From: Noviherbaspirillum sp. UKPF54
Lineage (GTDB): Bacteria > Pseudomonadota > Gammaproteobacteria > Burkholderiales > Burkholderiaceae_D
Assembly (NCBI RefSeq): GCF_007874125.1
Contig: NZ_CP040128.1
Coordinates: 1,364,001-1,428,000 of the forward strand
Length of the DNA stretch: 64,000 nucleotides
Reading direction: 5' to 3'
The notes under the pieces: model-generated
What the model was told of the DNA's origin: nothing
The model's database searches: none
What the model saw: only the letters and a program-made list of their open reading frames with translations
Position numbers and translations under genes: made by a program
In this document: one piece after another, positions 10,951-19,681 of the stretch
Layout of the letters: each line of letters opens with the position of its first letter
How positions within the stretch are numbered: position 1 is the first letter of the stretch

Positions 10951-12549
10951 GTGTTATCCACCGCAAACATCACGATGCAGTTCGGCCCCAAGCCGCTGTT
11001 TGAAAACATTTCCGTTAAATTCGGCGATGGCAACCGCTACGGCTTGATCGGCGCCAACGGCTGCGGCAAGTCGACCTTCATGAAAATTCTGGGCGGCGAC
11101 CTGGAGCCGAGCTCCGGTACCGTCATGCTCGACGCAAACGAGCGCCTGGGCAAGCTGCGCCAGGACCAGTTCGCCTACGAAGACAAGCGCGTGCTCGACG
11201 TCGTGATGATGGGCCACACCGAAATGTGGGCGGCGATGACCGAGCGCGACGCCATTTACGCCAATCCGGATGCCACCGACGACGACTACATGCGCGCCGC
11301 CGATCTGGAGGCGAAGTTCGCCGAGTACGACGGCTACACGGCGGAGTCGCGCGCCGGCGAGTTGCTGCTGGGCGTGGGCGTGCCGATCGAACAGCACCAG
11401 GGGCCGATGAGCAACGTCGCGCCCGGCTGGAAGCTGCGCGTGCTGCTGGCGCAGGCGCTGTTTTCGAACCCGGACATCCTGCTGCTGGACGAGCCGACCA
11501 ACAACCTCGACATCAATACCATCCGCTGGCTGGAAGACGTGCTCAACGAGCGCAACTCGACGATGATCATCATCTCGCACGACCGTCACTTCCTGAACCA
11601 GGTCTGCACGCACATGGCCGACATGGACTACGGCACGCTGAAGATCTATCCTGGCAATTACGACGACTACATGCTGGCGTCGTCGCAGGCGCGCGCCCAG
11701 CAAATGGCCGCCAATGCGAAGGCCAAGGAGCGCGTGGCGGAGTTGCAGGAATTCGTGCGCCGCTTCTCGGCCAACAAATCGAAGGCGCGCCAGGCCACCT
11801 CGCGCGCCAAGCAGATCGAGAAAATCAAGGTGGAGGACGTCAAGCCGTCCAGCCGCCAGGAGCCCTTCATCCGCTTCGAAGGCGAAAAGAAGCTGCATCG
11901 CCAGGCCGTCGAAGTGCAGAGCCTGTCAAAGGCTTACGACCGCACGATTTTCAAGAACCTGAATCTCATGGTCGATGCCGGTGAAAAGATTGCCATCATC
12001 GGTGCCAACGGTGCCGGTAAAACCACGCTGCTGCGCTGCATCGGCGGCGACCTGTGCGGTTTGCAGCCGGACAGCGGCAACGCGAAATGGGCGGAGAATG
12101 CCAATGTCGGTTACATGCCGCAGGACCCGACCGAGGAATTCGCCGTCGACAAGAACCTGACTGACTGGATGGGCCAGTGGACCAAGGAAGGCGACGACGA
12201 CCAGGCGGTACGTTCGATCCTGGGCCGCCTGCTGTTTTCCGGCGACGACGTGAAGAAGTCGGTGAAAGTGCTGTCGGGCGGCGAGAAGGGCCGAATGATG
12301 TACGGCAAGCTGATGCTGGGCCGGCACAACGTGCTGCTGATGGACGAGCCGACCAACCACATGGACATGGAGTCGATCGAATCGCTCAATATCGCGCTGG
12401 ACAAGTATGCCGGCACGCTGATCTTCGTGTCGCACGACCGCGAGTTCGTGTCGTCGCTGGCGACCCGGATCCTGGAAGTGAAGGATGGCGAAGTGATCGA
12501 CTTCCAGGGCAACTACGAAGAGTATCTGGCCAGCCAGGGCATCGAATAG
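10951..12549 (+). CDS. ybiT: ABC-F family ATPase, YbiT-type
   Basis: A soluble 532-residue protein with two ABC ATPase domains and no membrane segment, the layout of ABC-F translation factors that act at the ribosomal E site. Walker A motifs are GANGCGKST and GANGAGKTT; Walker B stretches are [12 protein letters not shown] and [12 protein letters not shown]. The second signature is a normal LSGGEKGR, whereas the first is the divergent [13 protein letters not shown] seen in YbiT. The charged interdomain linker (about 245-300) corresponds to the P-site tRNA interaction motif. It uses a GTG start. Confidence 0.93.
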   Translation: MLSTANITMQFGPKPLFENISVKFGDGNRYGLIGANGCGKSTFMKILGGDLEPSSGTVMLDANERLGKLRQDQFAYEDKRVLDVVMMGHTEMWAAMTERDAIYANPDATDDDYMRAADLEAKFAEYDGYTAESRAGELLLGVGVPIEQHQGPMSNVAPGWKLRVLLAQALFSNPDILLLDEPTNNLDINTIRWLEDVLNERNSTMIIISHDRHFLNQVCTHMADMDYGTLKIYPGNYDDYMLASSQARAQQMAANAKAKERVAELQEFVRRFSANKSKARQATSRAKQIEKIKVEDVKPSSRQEPFIRFEGEKKLHRQAVEVQSLSKAYDRTIFKNLNLMVDAGEKIAIIGANGAGKTTLLRCIGGDLCGLQPDSGNAKWAENANVGYMPQDPTEEFAVDKNLTDWMGQWTKEGDDDQAVRSILGRLLFSGDDVKKSVKVLSGGEKGRMMYGKLMLGRHNVLLMDEPTNHMDMESIESLNIALDKYAGTLIFVSHDREFVSSLATRILEVKDGEVIDFQGNYEEYLASQGIE

Positions 12550-12589
12550 TCGTTACGGCAGGGCGCCTGTCCTGTCGCGCGGCGGCCGC

Positions 12590-13150
12590 CTACTCGGCCG
12601 GCAGCTGCGCGGGAATGGTGGTGGCCGGCGCGCTTTCGCCCAGGTAGAGCAGCTGGTCGAGCCGCTGGCGCAGGCTGCGCGCGGCTTCGTCGCCTTTCGC
12701 CTTCAGCACTGCTTCCAGGTAAGGCAGGCGCAATGCTCGGAAGTCCTCGATCGAGCCCGCCTTTTCCACCTTGAGCTGCAGCGTATAGCCGCGCAAGCCG
12801 ATCATGCTCTTGATGGTCTGCGTATAAAAATGGTAGATGGCCTGGAACTGGTTTTGCCCTTCCGGAATAGGCGAGTCGGGTTCTGTGGCGGCAATGGCAG
12901 GTTCAGGCTGCGCGACGGGGTACTCCGGCGCAGACTGGGGCCCCGCGGCCTGAATGAAGCCATTAGCGGCCAGTTCAGCCAGGCTGGCTTCCGACAGGCC
13001 CAGGCCCGACACTTTCTTGAGCAAATCTTCGGCGCCGTGCTTGCCATCGACCATGACCAACAGCGTACGCAAGCGCGGAGCGAGCTGGTATTTGCGCGTG
13101 GCTATTTCTTCGCGACCCTTGTCGGTCTTGTCAAACACAGTGTTAATCAT
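12590..13150 (-). CDS. Uncharacterised protein with a candidate FNR-type promoter
   Basis: A 186-residue cytoplasmic protein beginning MINTVFDKTDKGREEIATRK. The first 75 residues (LAPRLRTLLVMVDGKHGAED, then a small helical segment ending ELAANGFI) resemble a small helical or winged-helix-like domain. A Pro/Ala/Glu-rich linker follows, then a helical C-terminal domain (YHFYTQTIKSMIGLRGYTLQ, then RSLRQRLDQLLYLGE). No catalytic motif is seen. Similar genes occur in Burkholderiales without a known role. The ATG at 13150 has GGAG 5 nt upstream. Promoter features upstream suggest anaerobic or low-oxygen control. Confidence 0.75.
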   Translation of the reverse strand: MINTVFDKTDKGREEIATRKYQLAPRLRTLLVMVDGKHGAEDLLKKVSGLGLSEASLAELAANGFIQAAGPQSAPEYPVAQPEPAIAATEPDSPIPEGQNQFQAIYHFYTQTIKSMIGLRGYTLQLKVEKAGSIEDFRALRLPYLEAVLKAKGDEAARSLRQRLDQLLYLGESAPATTIPAQLPAE

Positions 13151-13450
13151 GGTCTCCACTTCCAACGCAAGAAAATACGGGTGCCTGATTGTATGGATTT
13201 GTTAATTCTTCCAGGCAACGTTTAGAATTGACTAGTTATAGAGAAACAGTACGGTCAATTGTTGATGTGCGTCAATTTAGTATGCAATCTATTTGGCCCT
13301 GCGTAAATATATTTCAGGCGTTAATTATGGCCATCCAACAAGGGAACCGCTTGAAATCTACCGCTTGATCCCCCAGTTCGGTTTTCGGGCATACTGCTTA
13401 TTTGGCCGCGCGATTGCGCGCATTGCTATCTGATTAACAGTTTCAACACC
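13151..13450. other. Divergent control region between the uncharacterised gene and nadA
   Basis: A 300-nt, AT-rich gene-free stretch. Besides the FNR-like box it holds three copies of a GTCAATT/AATTGAC heptamer (13226-13232 inverted, 13254-13260, 13271-13277). A 13-codon open frame at 13328 is too short to support as a gene. nadA has no obvious ribosome site just before its ATG. Confidence 0.6.
13235..13275 (-). promoter_or_regulatory. FNR/ANR-type box with matching minus-strand -10
   Basis: TTGATGTGCGTCAA (13262-13275) differs from the FNR half-site pattern TTGAT-N4-ATCAA at one base. Leftward, a minus-strand TATAAC (complement of 13235-13240) has its centre 31 nt from the centre of the box. 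That is almost the geometry of a class II FNR promoter (box at -41.5, -10 hexamer near -9.5). Predicted transcription starts near 13228 and reads the uncharacterised gene ending at 12590. Confidence 0.5.
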
Positions 13451-14590
13451 ATGCAGACTCAATCCATCAAAACCGTCGAATTCGAGCGTCCGCAAATGGA
13501 GGCGGGCACCAGTTGTACCGCCAATGCGTGGGCGCGCGTGCCGGCGGCGCCTTCGCCGGCGGAAAAGGCCGCGCTGAAGGAGCGCATCCGGCGCTTGCTG
13601 AAGGAAAAGGAAGCGGTGCTGGTGGCGCATTACTACGTCGACGCCGACCTGCAGGACCTGGCGGAGGAAACCGGCGGCTGCGTATCCGATTCGCTCGAAA
13701 TGGCGCGCTTCGGCCGTGACCATCCGGCCAAGACGCTGGTGGTGGCAGGCGTGAAATTCATGGGCGAGACGGCAAAGATCCTGAGCCCGGACAAGACCAT
13801 CCTGATGCCCGACCTGGATGCCACCTGTTCACTCGACCTGGGGTGCCCGGCCGACGAGTTCGCGGCATTCTGCGACGCCCATCCGGACCGCACCGTCGTG
13901 GTGTACGCCAACACCAGCGCCGCCGTGAAGGCGCGCGCCGACTGGATGGTGACATCCTCGATCGGGCTGGAGATCGTCGAGCACCTGCATGCGCAGGGCA
14001 AGAAAATTTTGTGGGCACCGGACAAGCACCTGGGCAGCTACATCCAGAAGAAGACCGGGGCCGACATGCTGCTGTGGCAGGGCTCCTGCCTGGTGCACGA
14101 CGAGTTCAAGGGCATCGAGCTGGAGCTGCTGAAAAAGGAGCATCCGGGCGCCAAGGTGCTGGTGCATCCGGAGTCGCCGGAGTCGGTGGTGGCGCAGGCC
14201 GACGTGGTCGGCTCGACCTCGCAGCTGATCGCCGCCGCGCAGAAGCTGGATGCGACCGAGTTCATCGTCGCCACCGACAACGGCATCTTGCACAAGATGC
14301 GCATGGCCGCGCCGGGAAAGCGCTTCATCGACGCGCCGACCGCCGGCAACAGCGCCACGTGCAAGAGCTGCGCACACTGCCCGTGGATGGCGATGAACGG
14401 CTTGCAGAACCTGGCCGAGGTACTGGAAACAGGGAAGAACGAGATACACGTCGATCCGGAAATCGGCCGCAAGGCCTATGTCTGCATCGACCGCATGCTG
14501 GCGTTTGCCGCACAGCGCAAGGCCAACGTGCGCCCGTCGGGCGACCTGGCGAAAGAACAGAAACTATTTGCAGGGATCGGACCGGCATGA
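13451..14590 (+). CDS. nadA: Quinolinate synthase A
   Basis: NadA condenses iminoaspartate with dihydroxyacetone phosphate to quinolinate in de novo NAD synthesis, using a [4Fe-4S] cluster. The 379-residue protein carries the three cluster cysteines in their family contexts: DATCSLD (Cys126), [12 protein letters not shown] (Cys213) and CKSCAHCPW (Cys310). [14 protein letters not shown] marks the first domain. The N-terminus is about 30 residues longer than in E. coli. It overlaps nadC by 4 nt. Confidence 0.97.
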   Translation: MQTQSIKTVEFERPQMEAGTSCTANAWARVPAAPSPAEKAALKERIRRLLKEKEAVLVAHYYVDADLQDLAEETGGCVSDSLEMARFGRDHPAKTLVVAGVKFMGETAKILSPDKTILMPDLDATCSLDLGCPADEFAAFCDAHPDRTVVVYANTSAAVKARADWMVTSSIGLEIVEHLHAQGKKILWAPDKHLGSYIQKKTGADMLLWQGSCLVHDEFKGIELELLKKEHPGAKVLVHPESPESVVAQADVVGSTSQLIAAAQKLDATEFIVATDNGILHKMRMAAPGKRFIDAPTAGNSATCKSCAHCPWMAMNGLQNLAEVLETGKNEIHVDPEIGRKAYVCIDRMLAFAAQRKANVRPSGDLAKEQKLFAGIGPA

Positions 14591-15453
14591 GCACACTGAA
14601 GAATACATTTGCGCCATTCGACGCGGCGCTGAAGGCGGCCTTCGAGGCGAATATCCAGGCGGCGCTGACCGAAGACGTCGGCGGCGGCGACGTCACCGGC
14701 TTGCTGGTGCCGGAAAACGAATGGGTGAAGGCGCGCGTGATCGTGCGCGAAGAGGCGGTGCTGTGCGGCGCGCCATGGTTCGAAGGCGTGATGGTGCAGC
14801 TCGACGCGCGCATCCGCATCGACTGGCGTTACGCGGAAGGTGACTTGATGCGCGCCGACAGCGAAGTGTGCGTCATCGAGGCGCCGGCGCGCGCATTGCT
14901 GACGGCGGAACGCGGCGCGCTGAATTTCCTGCAGCTGCTATCTGGCGTGGCGACGGCCACCCGCCGGTATGTCGACACGATCAAGGGCACGCGCTCGGCG
15001 ATCCTCGATACCCGCAAGACCCTGCCGGGGCTGCGCTTGGCGCAGAAGTACGCGGTGCGCGTCGGCGGCGGCCAGAACCAGCGCCTGGCCCTGTATGACG
15101 GCATCCTCATCAAGGAAAACCATATCGCCGCGGCCGGCGGCGTGACTGCGGCGTTGCGCGCGGCGCAAGGCCTGAATGCCGGCGTGACAATCCAGGTCGA
15201 AGTGGAAGACCTGACTGAGCTGGAAGAGGCGCTGGCGGCGGGCGCGACTTCCATACTGCTTGATAATTTTACGCTGGAGATGATGCGCGAGGCGGTGAAG
15301 ATGACGGCAGGACGGGCGCTGCTGGAGGCTTCCGGCGGTGTCAACATGAAGACGGTGCGCGACATCGCCGAAACCGGCGTGGACCGGATCTCGATCGGCA
15401 GCCTGACCAAGGATGTGCAGGCAACCGACTATTCGCTGCGCATCGTCGGCTAA
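14587..15453 (+). CDS. nadC: Nicotinate-nucleotide pyrophosphorylase (carboxylating)
   Basis: NadC converts quinolinate and PRPP to nicotinate mononucleotide and CO2. The 288-residue protein has the N-terminal [13 protein letters not shown] motif, [25 protein letters not shown] core (here [15 protein letters not shown]), [17 protein letters not shown], the basic segment [10 protein letters not shown], and IKENHI; the strand [12 protein letters not shown] and the late SIGSLTKDV complete the barrel. The start is the ATG in the ATGA overlap with nadA, so the two are translationally coupled. Confidence 0.97.
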   Translation: MSTLKNTFAPFDAALKAAFEANIQAALTEDVGGGDVTGLLVPENEWVKARVIVREEAVLCGAPWFEGVMVQLDARIRIDWRYAEGDLMRADSEVCVIEAPARALLTAERGALNFLQLLSGVATATRRYVDTIKGTRSAILDTRKTLPGLRLAQKYAVRVGGGQNQRLALYDGILIKENHIAAAGGVTAALRAAQGLNAGVTIQVEVEDLTELEEALAAGATSILLDNFTLEMMREAVKMTAGRALLEASGGVNMKTVRDIAETGVDRISIGSLTKDVQATDYSLRIVG

Positions 15454-15480
15454 CTCCTGTCGCTGTTCGACGCGGCAAAT

Positions 15481-15522
15481 GAAAAGGCCGCAGCGCGTTT
15501 AACGGCGCGCTGCGGCCTTTTC
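15481..15522. terminator. Bidirectional intrinsic terminator between nadC and nadB
   Basis: A perfect 17-bp inverted repeat (15481-15497 and 15506-15522) with an 8-nt loop TTTAACGG. The stem begins GAAAAGG and ends CCTTTTC, so each strand has a T-rich 3' flank. It separates the convergent nadAC and nadB genes and should end transcription from both sides. Confidence 0.85.
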
Positions 15523-15537
15523 AATATGCGTTTGCCG

Positions 15538-17139
15538 TTACCGCGGCGCCGGCGACAACACCGTCGGCAAGGCCTTCGGCAAGGTCTCCGGATAATCCTG
15601 GCTGTAATGCAGTCCGCGGCTTTCGCGCCGCGACAGGGCGCTTTCCACGATCATCGAGGCTACGTCGACGAGGTTGCGCAATTCGAGCAGGTCGCGCGTG
15701 ATGCGGAAATGCGCGTAGTACTCGTAGATCTCTTCGCGCAGCAGGCGGATGCGGTGCTGCGCGCGTTCCAGGCGCTTGGTGGTGCGCACGATGCCGACGT
15801 AGTTCCACATGAAGCGGCGCAGTTCGTCCCAGTTGTGGGCGATGACGACTTCCTCGTCGGCGTCGGTGACGCGGCTCTCGTCCCAGGCGGGAAGCGCGAT
15901 CGTCTTCTGCTTCGGCTGCTGCTCGATATGCTTGGCTGCGGCGCGCCCCACAACCAGGCATTCCAGCAGCGAGTTGCTGGCCAGGCGGTTGGCGCCGTGC
16001 AAACCGGTATAGGCGGTTTCGCCGACCGCGTACAGGCCGGGCAGGTCGGTGCGGCCGAACATGTCGGTGACCACGCCGCCGCAGGTGAAGTGCACCGCAG
16101 GCACGACAGGGATCGGCTGCGTCGTGATGTCGATGCCCAGTTCCAGGCAACGTGCATGGATCGTCGGGAAGTGCTCCTTGAGGAATTCCGGCGGCTGGTG
16201 GCTGATGTCGAGTTCGACATAGTCGAGGCCGCGCTTTTTCATCTCGAAGTCGATTGCGCGCGCCACCACGTCGCGCGGCGCCAGTTCGGCTCGCTCGTCG
16301 TGCTCCGGCATGAAGCGCTTGCCGGCGGCGGGACCCGCGCCGGCCGGCAGCTTCAGCACGCCGCCTTCGCCTCGCACCGCCTCGCTGATCAGGAAAGACT
16401 TGGCATACGGGTGGTACAGGCAGGTCGGGTGGAACTGGATGAATTCCATGTTGGCCACGCGGCATCCCGCGCGCCATGCCATCGCGATGCCGTCGCCGGT
16501 CGCGGTGTCGGGGTTCGTGGTGTACAGATAGACCTTGCCGGCGCCGCCGGTGGCCAGCACCGTGTGATCGGCGGCCAGCGTCATCACCTTGCCGGTATGG
16601 ACGTCCTGCACGTACAGTCCGAGGCAGGAGGGCGTGCCGACGCTGGCGTCGAGCTTGTCCGACTTGATGACGTCGATCGCGTAATGATGTTCCAGGATGG
16701 TGATGTTGGGATGCGAGCGCGCTTTCTGCTCCAGCGTGACCTGTACCGCATGCCCGGTGGCGTCTGCCGCGTGGATGATGCGGCGCTGGCTATGGCCGCC
16801 TTCGCGGGTCAGGTGGAAACCGAGTTCCGCCTTCGGGTCGCGCGTGAAGGGGACGCCCTGTTCGATCAGCCATTCGATGGCTTCTCGGCTGTGCTCGATG
16901 ATGAAACGGGTGGCGCTCTCGTCGCACAGGCCGGCGCCCGCTATCAGCGTGTCGGAGATATGCTGTTCGTGGCTGTCCGCCGAATCGAGCACCGCCGCGA
17001 TGCCGCCCTGCGCCCAGTTGCTCGCGCCGTCGAGCAGGCTGCGTTTGGAAATGATCACCACCTTGCGGGTTTGTGCAAGATGCAGCGCGACCGACAATCC
17101 GGCCAGTCCGCTTCCGACGATTGCGACATCGAATTTCAT
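15538..17139 (-). CDS. nadB: L-aspartate oxidase
   Basis: NadB oxidises L-aspartate to iminoaspartate, the substrate of NadA, using FAD. The 533-residue protein begins with the dinucleotide fold [18 protein letters not shown], has [10 protein letters not shown] and EGGHSQRRI in the flavin/substrate region, FTCGGVVTD, and [15 protein letters not shown] as in the fumarate reductase/succinate dehydrogenase superfamily. The start at 17139 (MKFDVAIV) matches the family; an upstream ATG at 17163 would add eight residues. All three genes to quinolinate and NaMN are clustered, with nadB inverted. Confidence 0.97.
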   Translation of the reverse strand: MKFDVAIVGSGLAGLSVALHLAQTRKVVIISKRSLLDGASNWAQGGIAAVLDSADSHEQHISDTLIAGAGLCDESATRFIIEHSREAIEWLIEQGVPFTRDPKAELGFHLTREGGHSQRRIIHAADATGHAVQVTLEQKARSHPNITILEHHYAIDVIKSDKLDASVGTPSCLGLYVQDVHTGKVMTLAADHTVLATGGAGKVYLYTTNPDTATGDGIAMAWRAGCRVANMEFIQFHPTCLYHPYAKSFLISEAVRGEGGVLKLPAGAGPAAGKRFMPEHDERAELAPRDVVARAIDFEMKKRGLDYVELDISHQPPEFLKEHFPTIHARCLELGIDITTQPIPVVPAVHFTCGGVVTDMFGRTDLPGLYAVGETAYTGLHGANRLASNSLLECLVVGRAAAKHIEQQPKQKTIALPAWDESRVTDADEEVVIAHNWDELRRFMWNYVGIVRTTKRLERAQHRIRLLREEIYEYYAHFRITRDLLELRNLVDVASMIVESALSRRESRGLHYSQDYPETLPKALPTVLSPAPR

Positions 17140-17248
17140 AAGATAATTCTTTTGCGTATCCATTACACAAGGCGACATCTTACCACTTAGCAATTCTCTG
17201 CTCTTGATGCAAAGTGTGGATAGTCGCTGTTACGGGGACAAAAACAGT

Positions 17249-19681
17249 ATGACTGGGATTTTCAGAAAAGTTGCCATTGCCATCGCAACGCTGTTGGGCC
17301 TGCTGGCAGTAATCGCGCTCTGGTACCGCAGCGCCAGCCAGCCGCAGATCGACGGCAAGCTGCGCCTGACGGGCCTGGGCGCGGTGGTTGACGTCGTGCG
17401 TGATGCGGAAGGCATTCCGCACATTTATGCGAAATCGGCTTCGGATGCCTATTTTGCTCTCGGTTTCGTACATGCACAGGATCGCCTGTGGCAACTGGAG
17501 ATGAACCGCCGCATCGCAGCTGGCCGGCTGGCGGAAATCCTGGGCGAGAGCGCTGCCAATACCGATCGCTTCCTGAGAACGCTCGGCGTGCGCCGCAATG
17601 CCGAGCGGATTTTTTCCCATCTTGCGCCGGAAACGCGCTCGGTGCTGGAGGCCTATGCGCGCGGCGTGAATGCCTATCTCGCCAGCCGCAAGGGGCCCTT
17701 GCCGCCGGAATTCCTGCTGACGGGCGCGCCGACCCCCGAACCCTGGCAGCCGGCTGATTCGATCGGCTGGCAAACCATGATGGCCTGGGACCTGGGCGCG
17801 AACTGGACGCAGGAGTTGCTGCGCATGCGGCTGGCGCAACGCCTGTCGCTGCAGCAGATCAATGAGTTCTTGCCGCCGTATCCGGGCGATGCAGTGCTGA
17901 AAACGCGCGATTACACAGCGCTGTACCGGGAACTGGCCGGGACCGGCGAACAGCTTGCCGCAGTGGCCGCGATCGCGCCGCCTTCCTATGTCGAGGGCAT
18001 GGGGTCGAATAACTGGGTCGTGGCCGGGGCCTTGTCGGAAACCGGAAAACCGTTGCTGGCGAACGATCCGCACCTGGGGCTGAGCGCGCCGGCGCTATGG
18101 TATTTCGCACACTTGTCGGCGCCGGGAATGAACGTGATCGGCGCGACGCTGCCCGGCATCCCGACCGTCGTGCTCGGACGTACCGACCGGATTGCCTGGG
18201 GCTTCACCAATACCGGGCCGGACGTGCAGGATTTGTATATCGAGCGAATTCATCCCGGCAACAGCAAGCAGTACCAGACACCGGACGGCTGGGCCAACTT
18301 CGCCATTCGAACCGAAATCATCAAGGTCAAGGGCAAGCCGGATGTGACGCTGGAAATCAGGGAGACGCGGCACGGGCCGGTGCTGAGCGGCGCGCTGCCG
18401 ATCGTGGAGCGCGCCGGGCTCGATGCAAAACGCCATGTGGTGGCATTTGCGTGGACGGCATTGCGCCCGGACGACCTGACCCTGCAAGCCGGCGTCAAGC
18501 TCAACCGCGCACGCAACTGGGAGGAATTCCTCGATGCGGCCAGGGACTTCGGCGCGCCGCAGCAGAACATGGTGTATGCGGATGTCGACGGCAATATCGG
18601 CTTTGTCGCGCCCGGGCGTGTGCCGCTGCGCAAGCCGGACAACGACCTGAAGGGGCTGGCCCCCGCGCCCGGCTGGAAGGCGCGCTACGACTGGGCAGGC
18701 TTCATCCCGTTCGACGCGCTGCCGCGAAGCTTCAACCCGCCGTCGCAACGCATCGTCACCGCCAACCAGAAGATCGTGGCGGACGATTACCCGTATTTCC
18801 TGACCAGCGAATGGACGCTGCCATACCGGGCGCAGCGTATCGGCGAACTGCTCGACGCCGCGCCGCGCCAAGGCATCGAGAGCTTCGCGGAGATGCAGAA
18901 GGACGACGTGTCGCTGGCGGCGCGGGAATTGCTGCCGCTGCTGCGCAAGACGACGCCCAGATCGCAGCGCGCGCGGGCGGCGCTCGCCTTGCTGGCTGGA
19001 TGGAACGGCGCAATGGATGCCGGGCGCAGCGAGCCGCTGATCTTCAATGCCTGGCTGCGTGCGGCGTCATATGCGATCTTCGCGGACGAGCTGGGCGACG
19101 CGCTGATGAAGGATTACTGGGACCTGCGCAACGTGCACCGGCCGATGGTGCTGGTGCTGCAGAATAAAAACGGCATGGCGAAATGGTGCACCGATACCGC
19201 CGGGGGCGAGGCGGCCCGCGCGCAGGGATGCGGCGACGTCCTGTCGGCGTCTCTGGAGACGGCGCTGGACGACCTGGAGCGGCGGTACGGCCGGGACATG
19301 GCGGGCTGGCGATGGGGCGATGCCCACGCGGCGCTCTCCGAGCACCGGCCGTTCGGCAAGGTGAAGGGACTCTCGGCCTTCTTCGATATCCGCGTTGCCT
19401 CGCCGGGCGACAACTTTACCGTGAATGTCGGGCGCTACAACCTGCGCGACGAAAATGGCCCGTTCGTGAATCACCATGCGGCCAGCCTGCGCGCGCTCTA
19501 CGACTTGTCGAACCTGGAGAACTCCCGCTTCATGCACTCCACGGGGCAATCGGGGAACGTGCTGTCGCCGCTGTATCGCAACTTCGCGCAACGCTGGGCG
19601 GACGTCGCATACGTGCCAATGAAAACCCGGCGCGCGGAGGTGGAGAAGGATCGTCTCGGCTTGCTGACGCTTGTTCCTTAA
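17249..19681 (+). CDS. Penicillin acylase family Ntn hydrolase
   Basis: An 810-residue precursor beginning MTGIFRKVAIAIATLLGLLA, a signal peptide or membrane anchor, so it acts in the periplasm. The alpha chain contains DAEGIPHIYAKSASDAYFALGFVHAQDRLWQ-type sequence (here from about residue 50). Autocatalytic cleavage is expected before Ser253 in EGMGSNNWVVAG, which becomes the N-terminal nucleophile of the beta chain. Family members cleave penicillins, acyl-homoserine lactones or other amides; the substrate is not predictable here. Its stop codon overlaps that of the convergent GGDEF-EAL gene within TTAA. Confidence 0.9.
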   Translation: MTGIFRKVAIAIATLLGLLAVIALWYRSASQPQIDGKLRLTGLGAVVDVVRDAEGIPHIYAKSASDAYFALGFVHAQDRLWQLEMNRRIAAGRLAEILGESAANTDRFLRTLGVRRNAERIFSHLAPETRSVLEAYARGVNAYLASRKGPLPPEFLLTGAPTPEPWQPADSIGWQTMMAWDLGANWTQELLRMRLAQRLSLQQINEFLPPYPGDAVLKTRDYTALYRELAGTGEQLAAVAAIAPPSYVEGMGSNNWVVAGALSETGKPLLANDPHLGLSAPALWYFAHLSAPGMNVIGATLPGIPTVVLGRTDRIAWGFTNTGPDVQDLYIERIHPGNSKQYQTPDGWANFAIRTEIIKVKGKPDVTLEIRETRHGPVLSGALPIVERAGLDAKRHVVAFAWTALRPDDLTLQAGVKLNRARNWEEFLDAARDFGAPQQNMVYADVDGNIGFVAPGRVPLRKPDNDLKGLAPAPGWKARYDWAGFIPFDALPRSFNPPSQRIVTANQKIVADDYPYFLTSEWTLPYRAQRIGELLDAAPRQGIESFAEMQKDDVSLAARELLPLLRKTTPRSQRARAALALLAGWNGAMDAGRSEPLIFNAWLRAASYAIFADELGDALMKDYWDLRNVHRPMVLVLQNKNGMAKWCTDTAGGEAARAQGCGDVLSASLETALDDLERRYGRDMAGWRWGDAHAALSEHRPFGKVKGLSAFFDIRVASPGDNFTVNVGRYNLRDENGPFVNHHAASLRALYDLSNLENSRFMHSTGQSGNVLSPLYRNFAQRWADVAYVPMKTRRAEVEKDRLGLLTLVP

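Noticed and set aside
13843..15453. A 536-codon frame that appears to fuse an unknown N-terminus to NadC
   Set aside because: The first part is an out-of-frame reading of nadA; the true nadC start is the ATG at 14587 in the overlap with nadA.
15526..17190. A 554-codon open frame on the plus strand opposite nadB
   Set aside because: It is antisense to the well-supported nadB, shows no family motif, and arises from GC-rich codon bias; similar antisense frames lie over the acyl-CoA dehydrogenase (27109-28890), the GGDEF-EAL gene and tssC.
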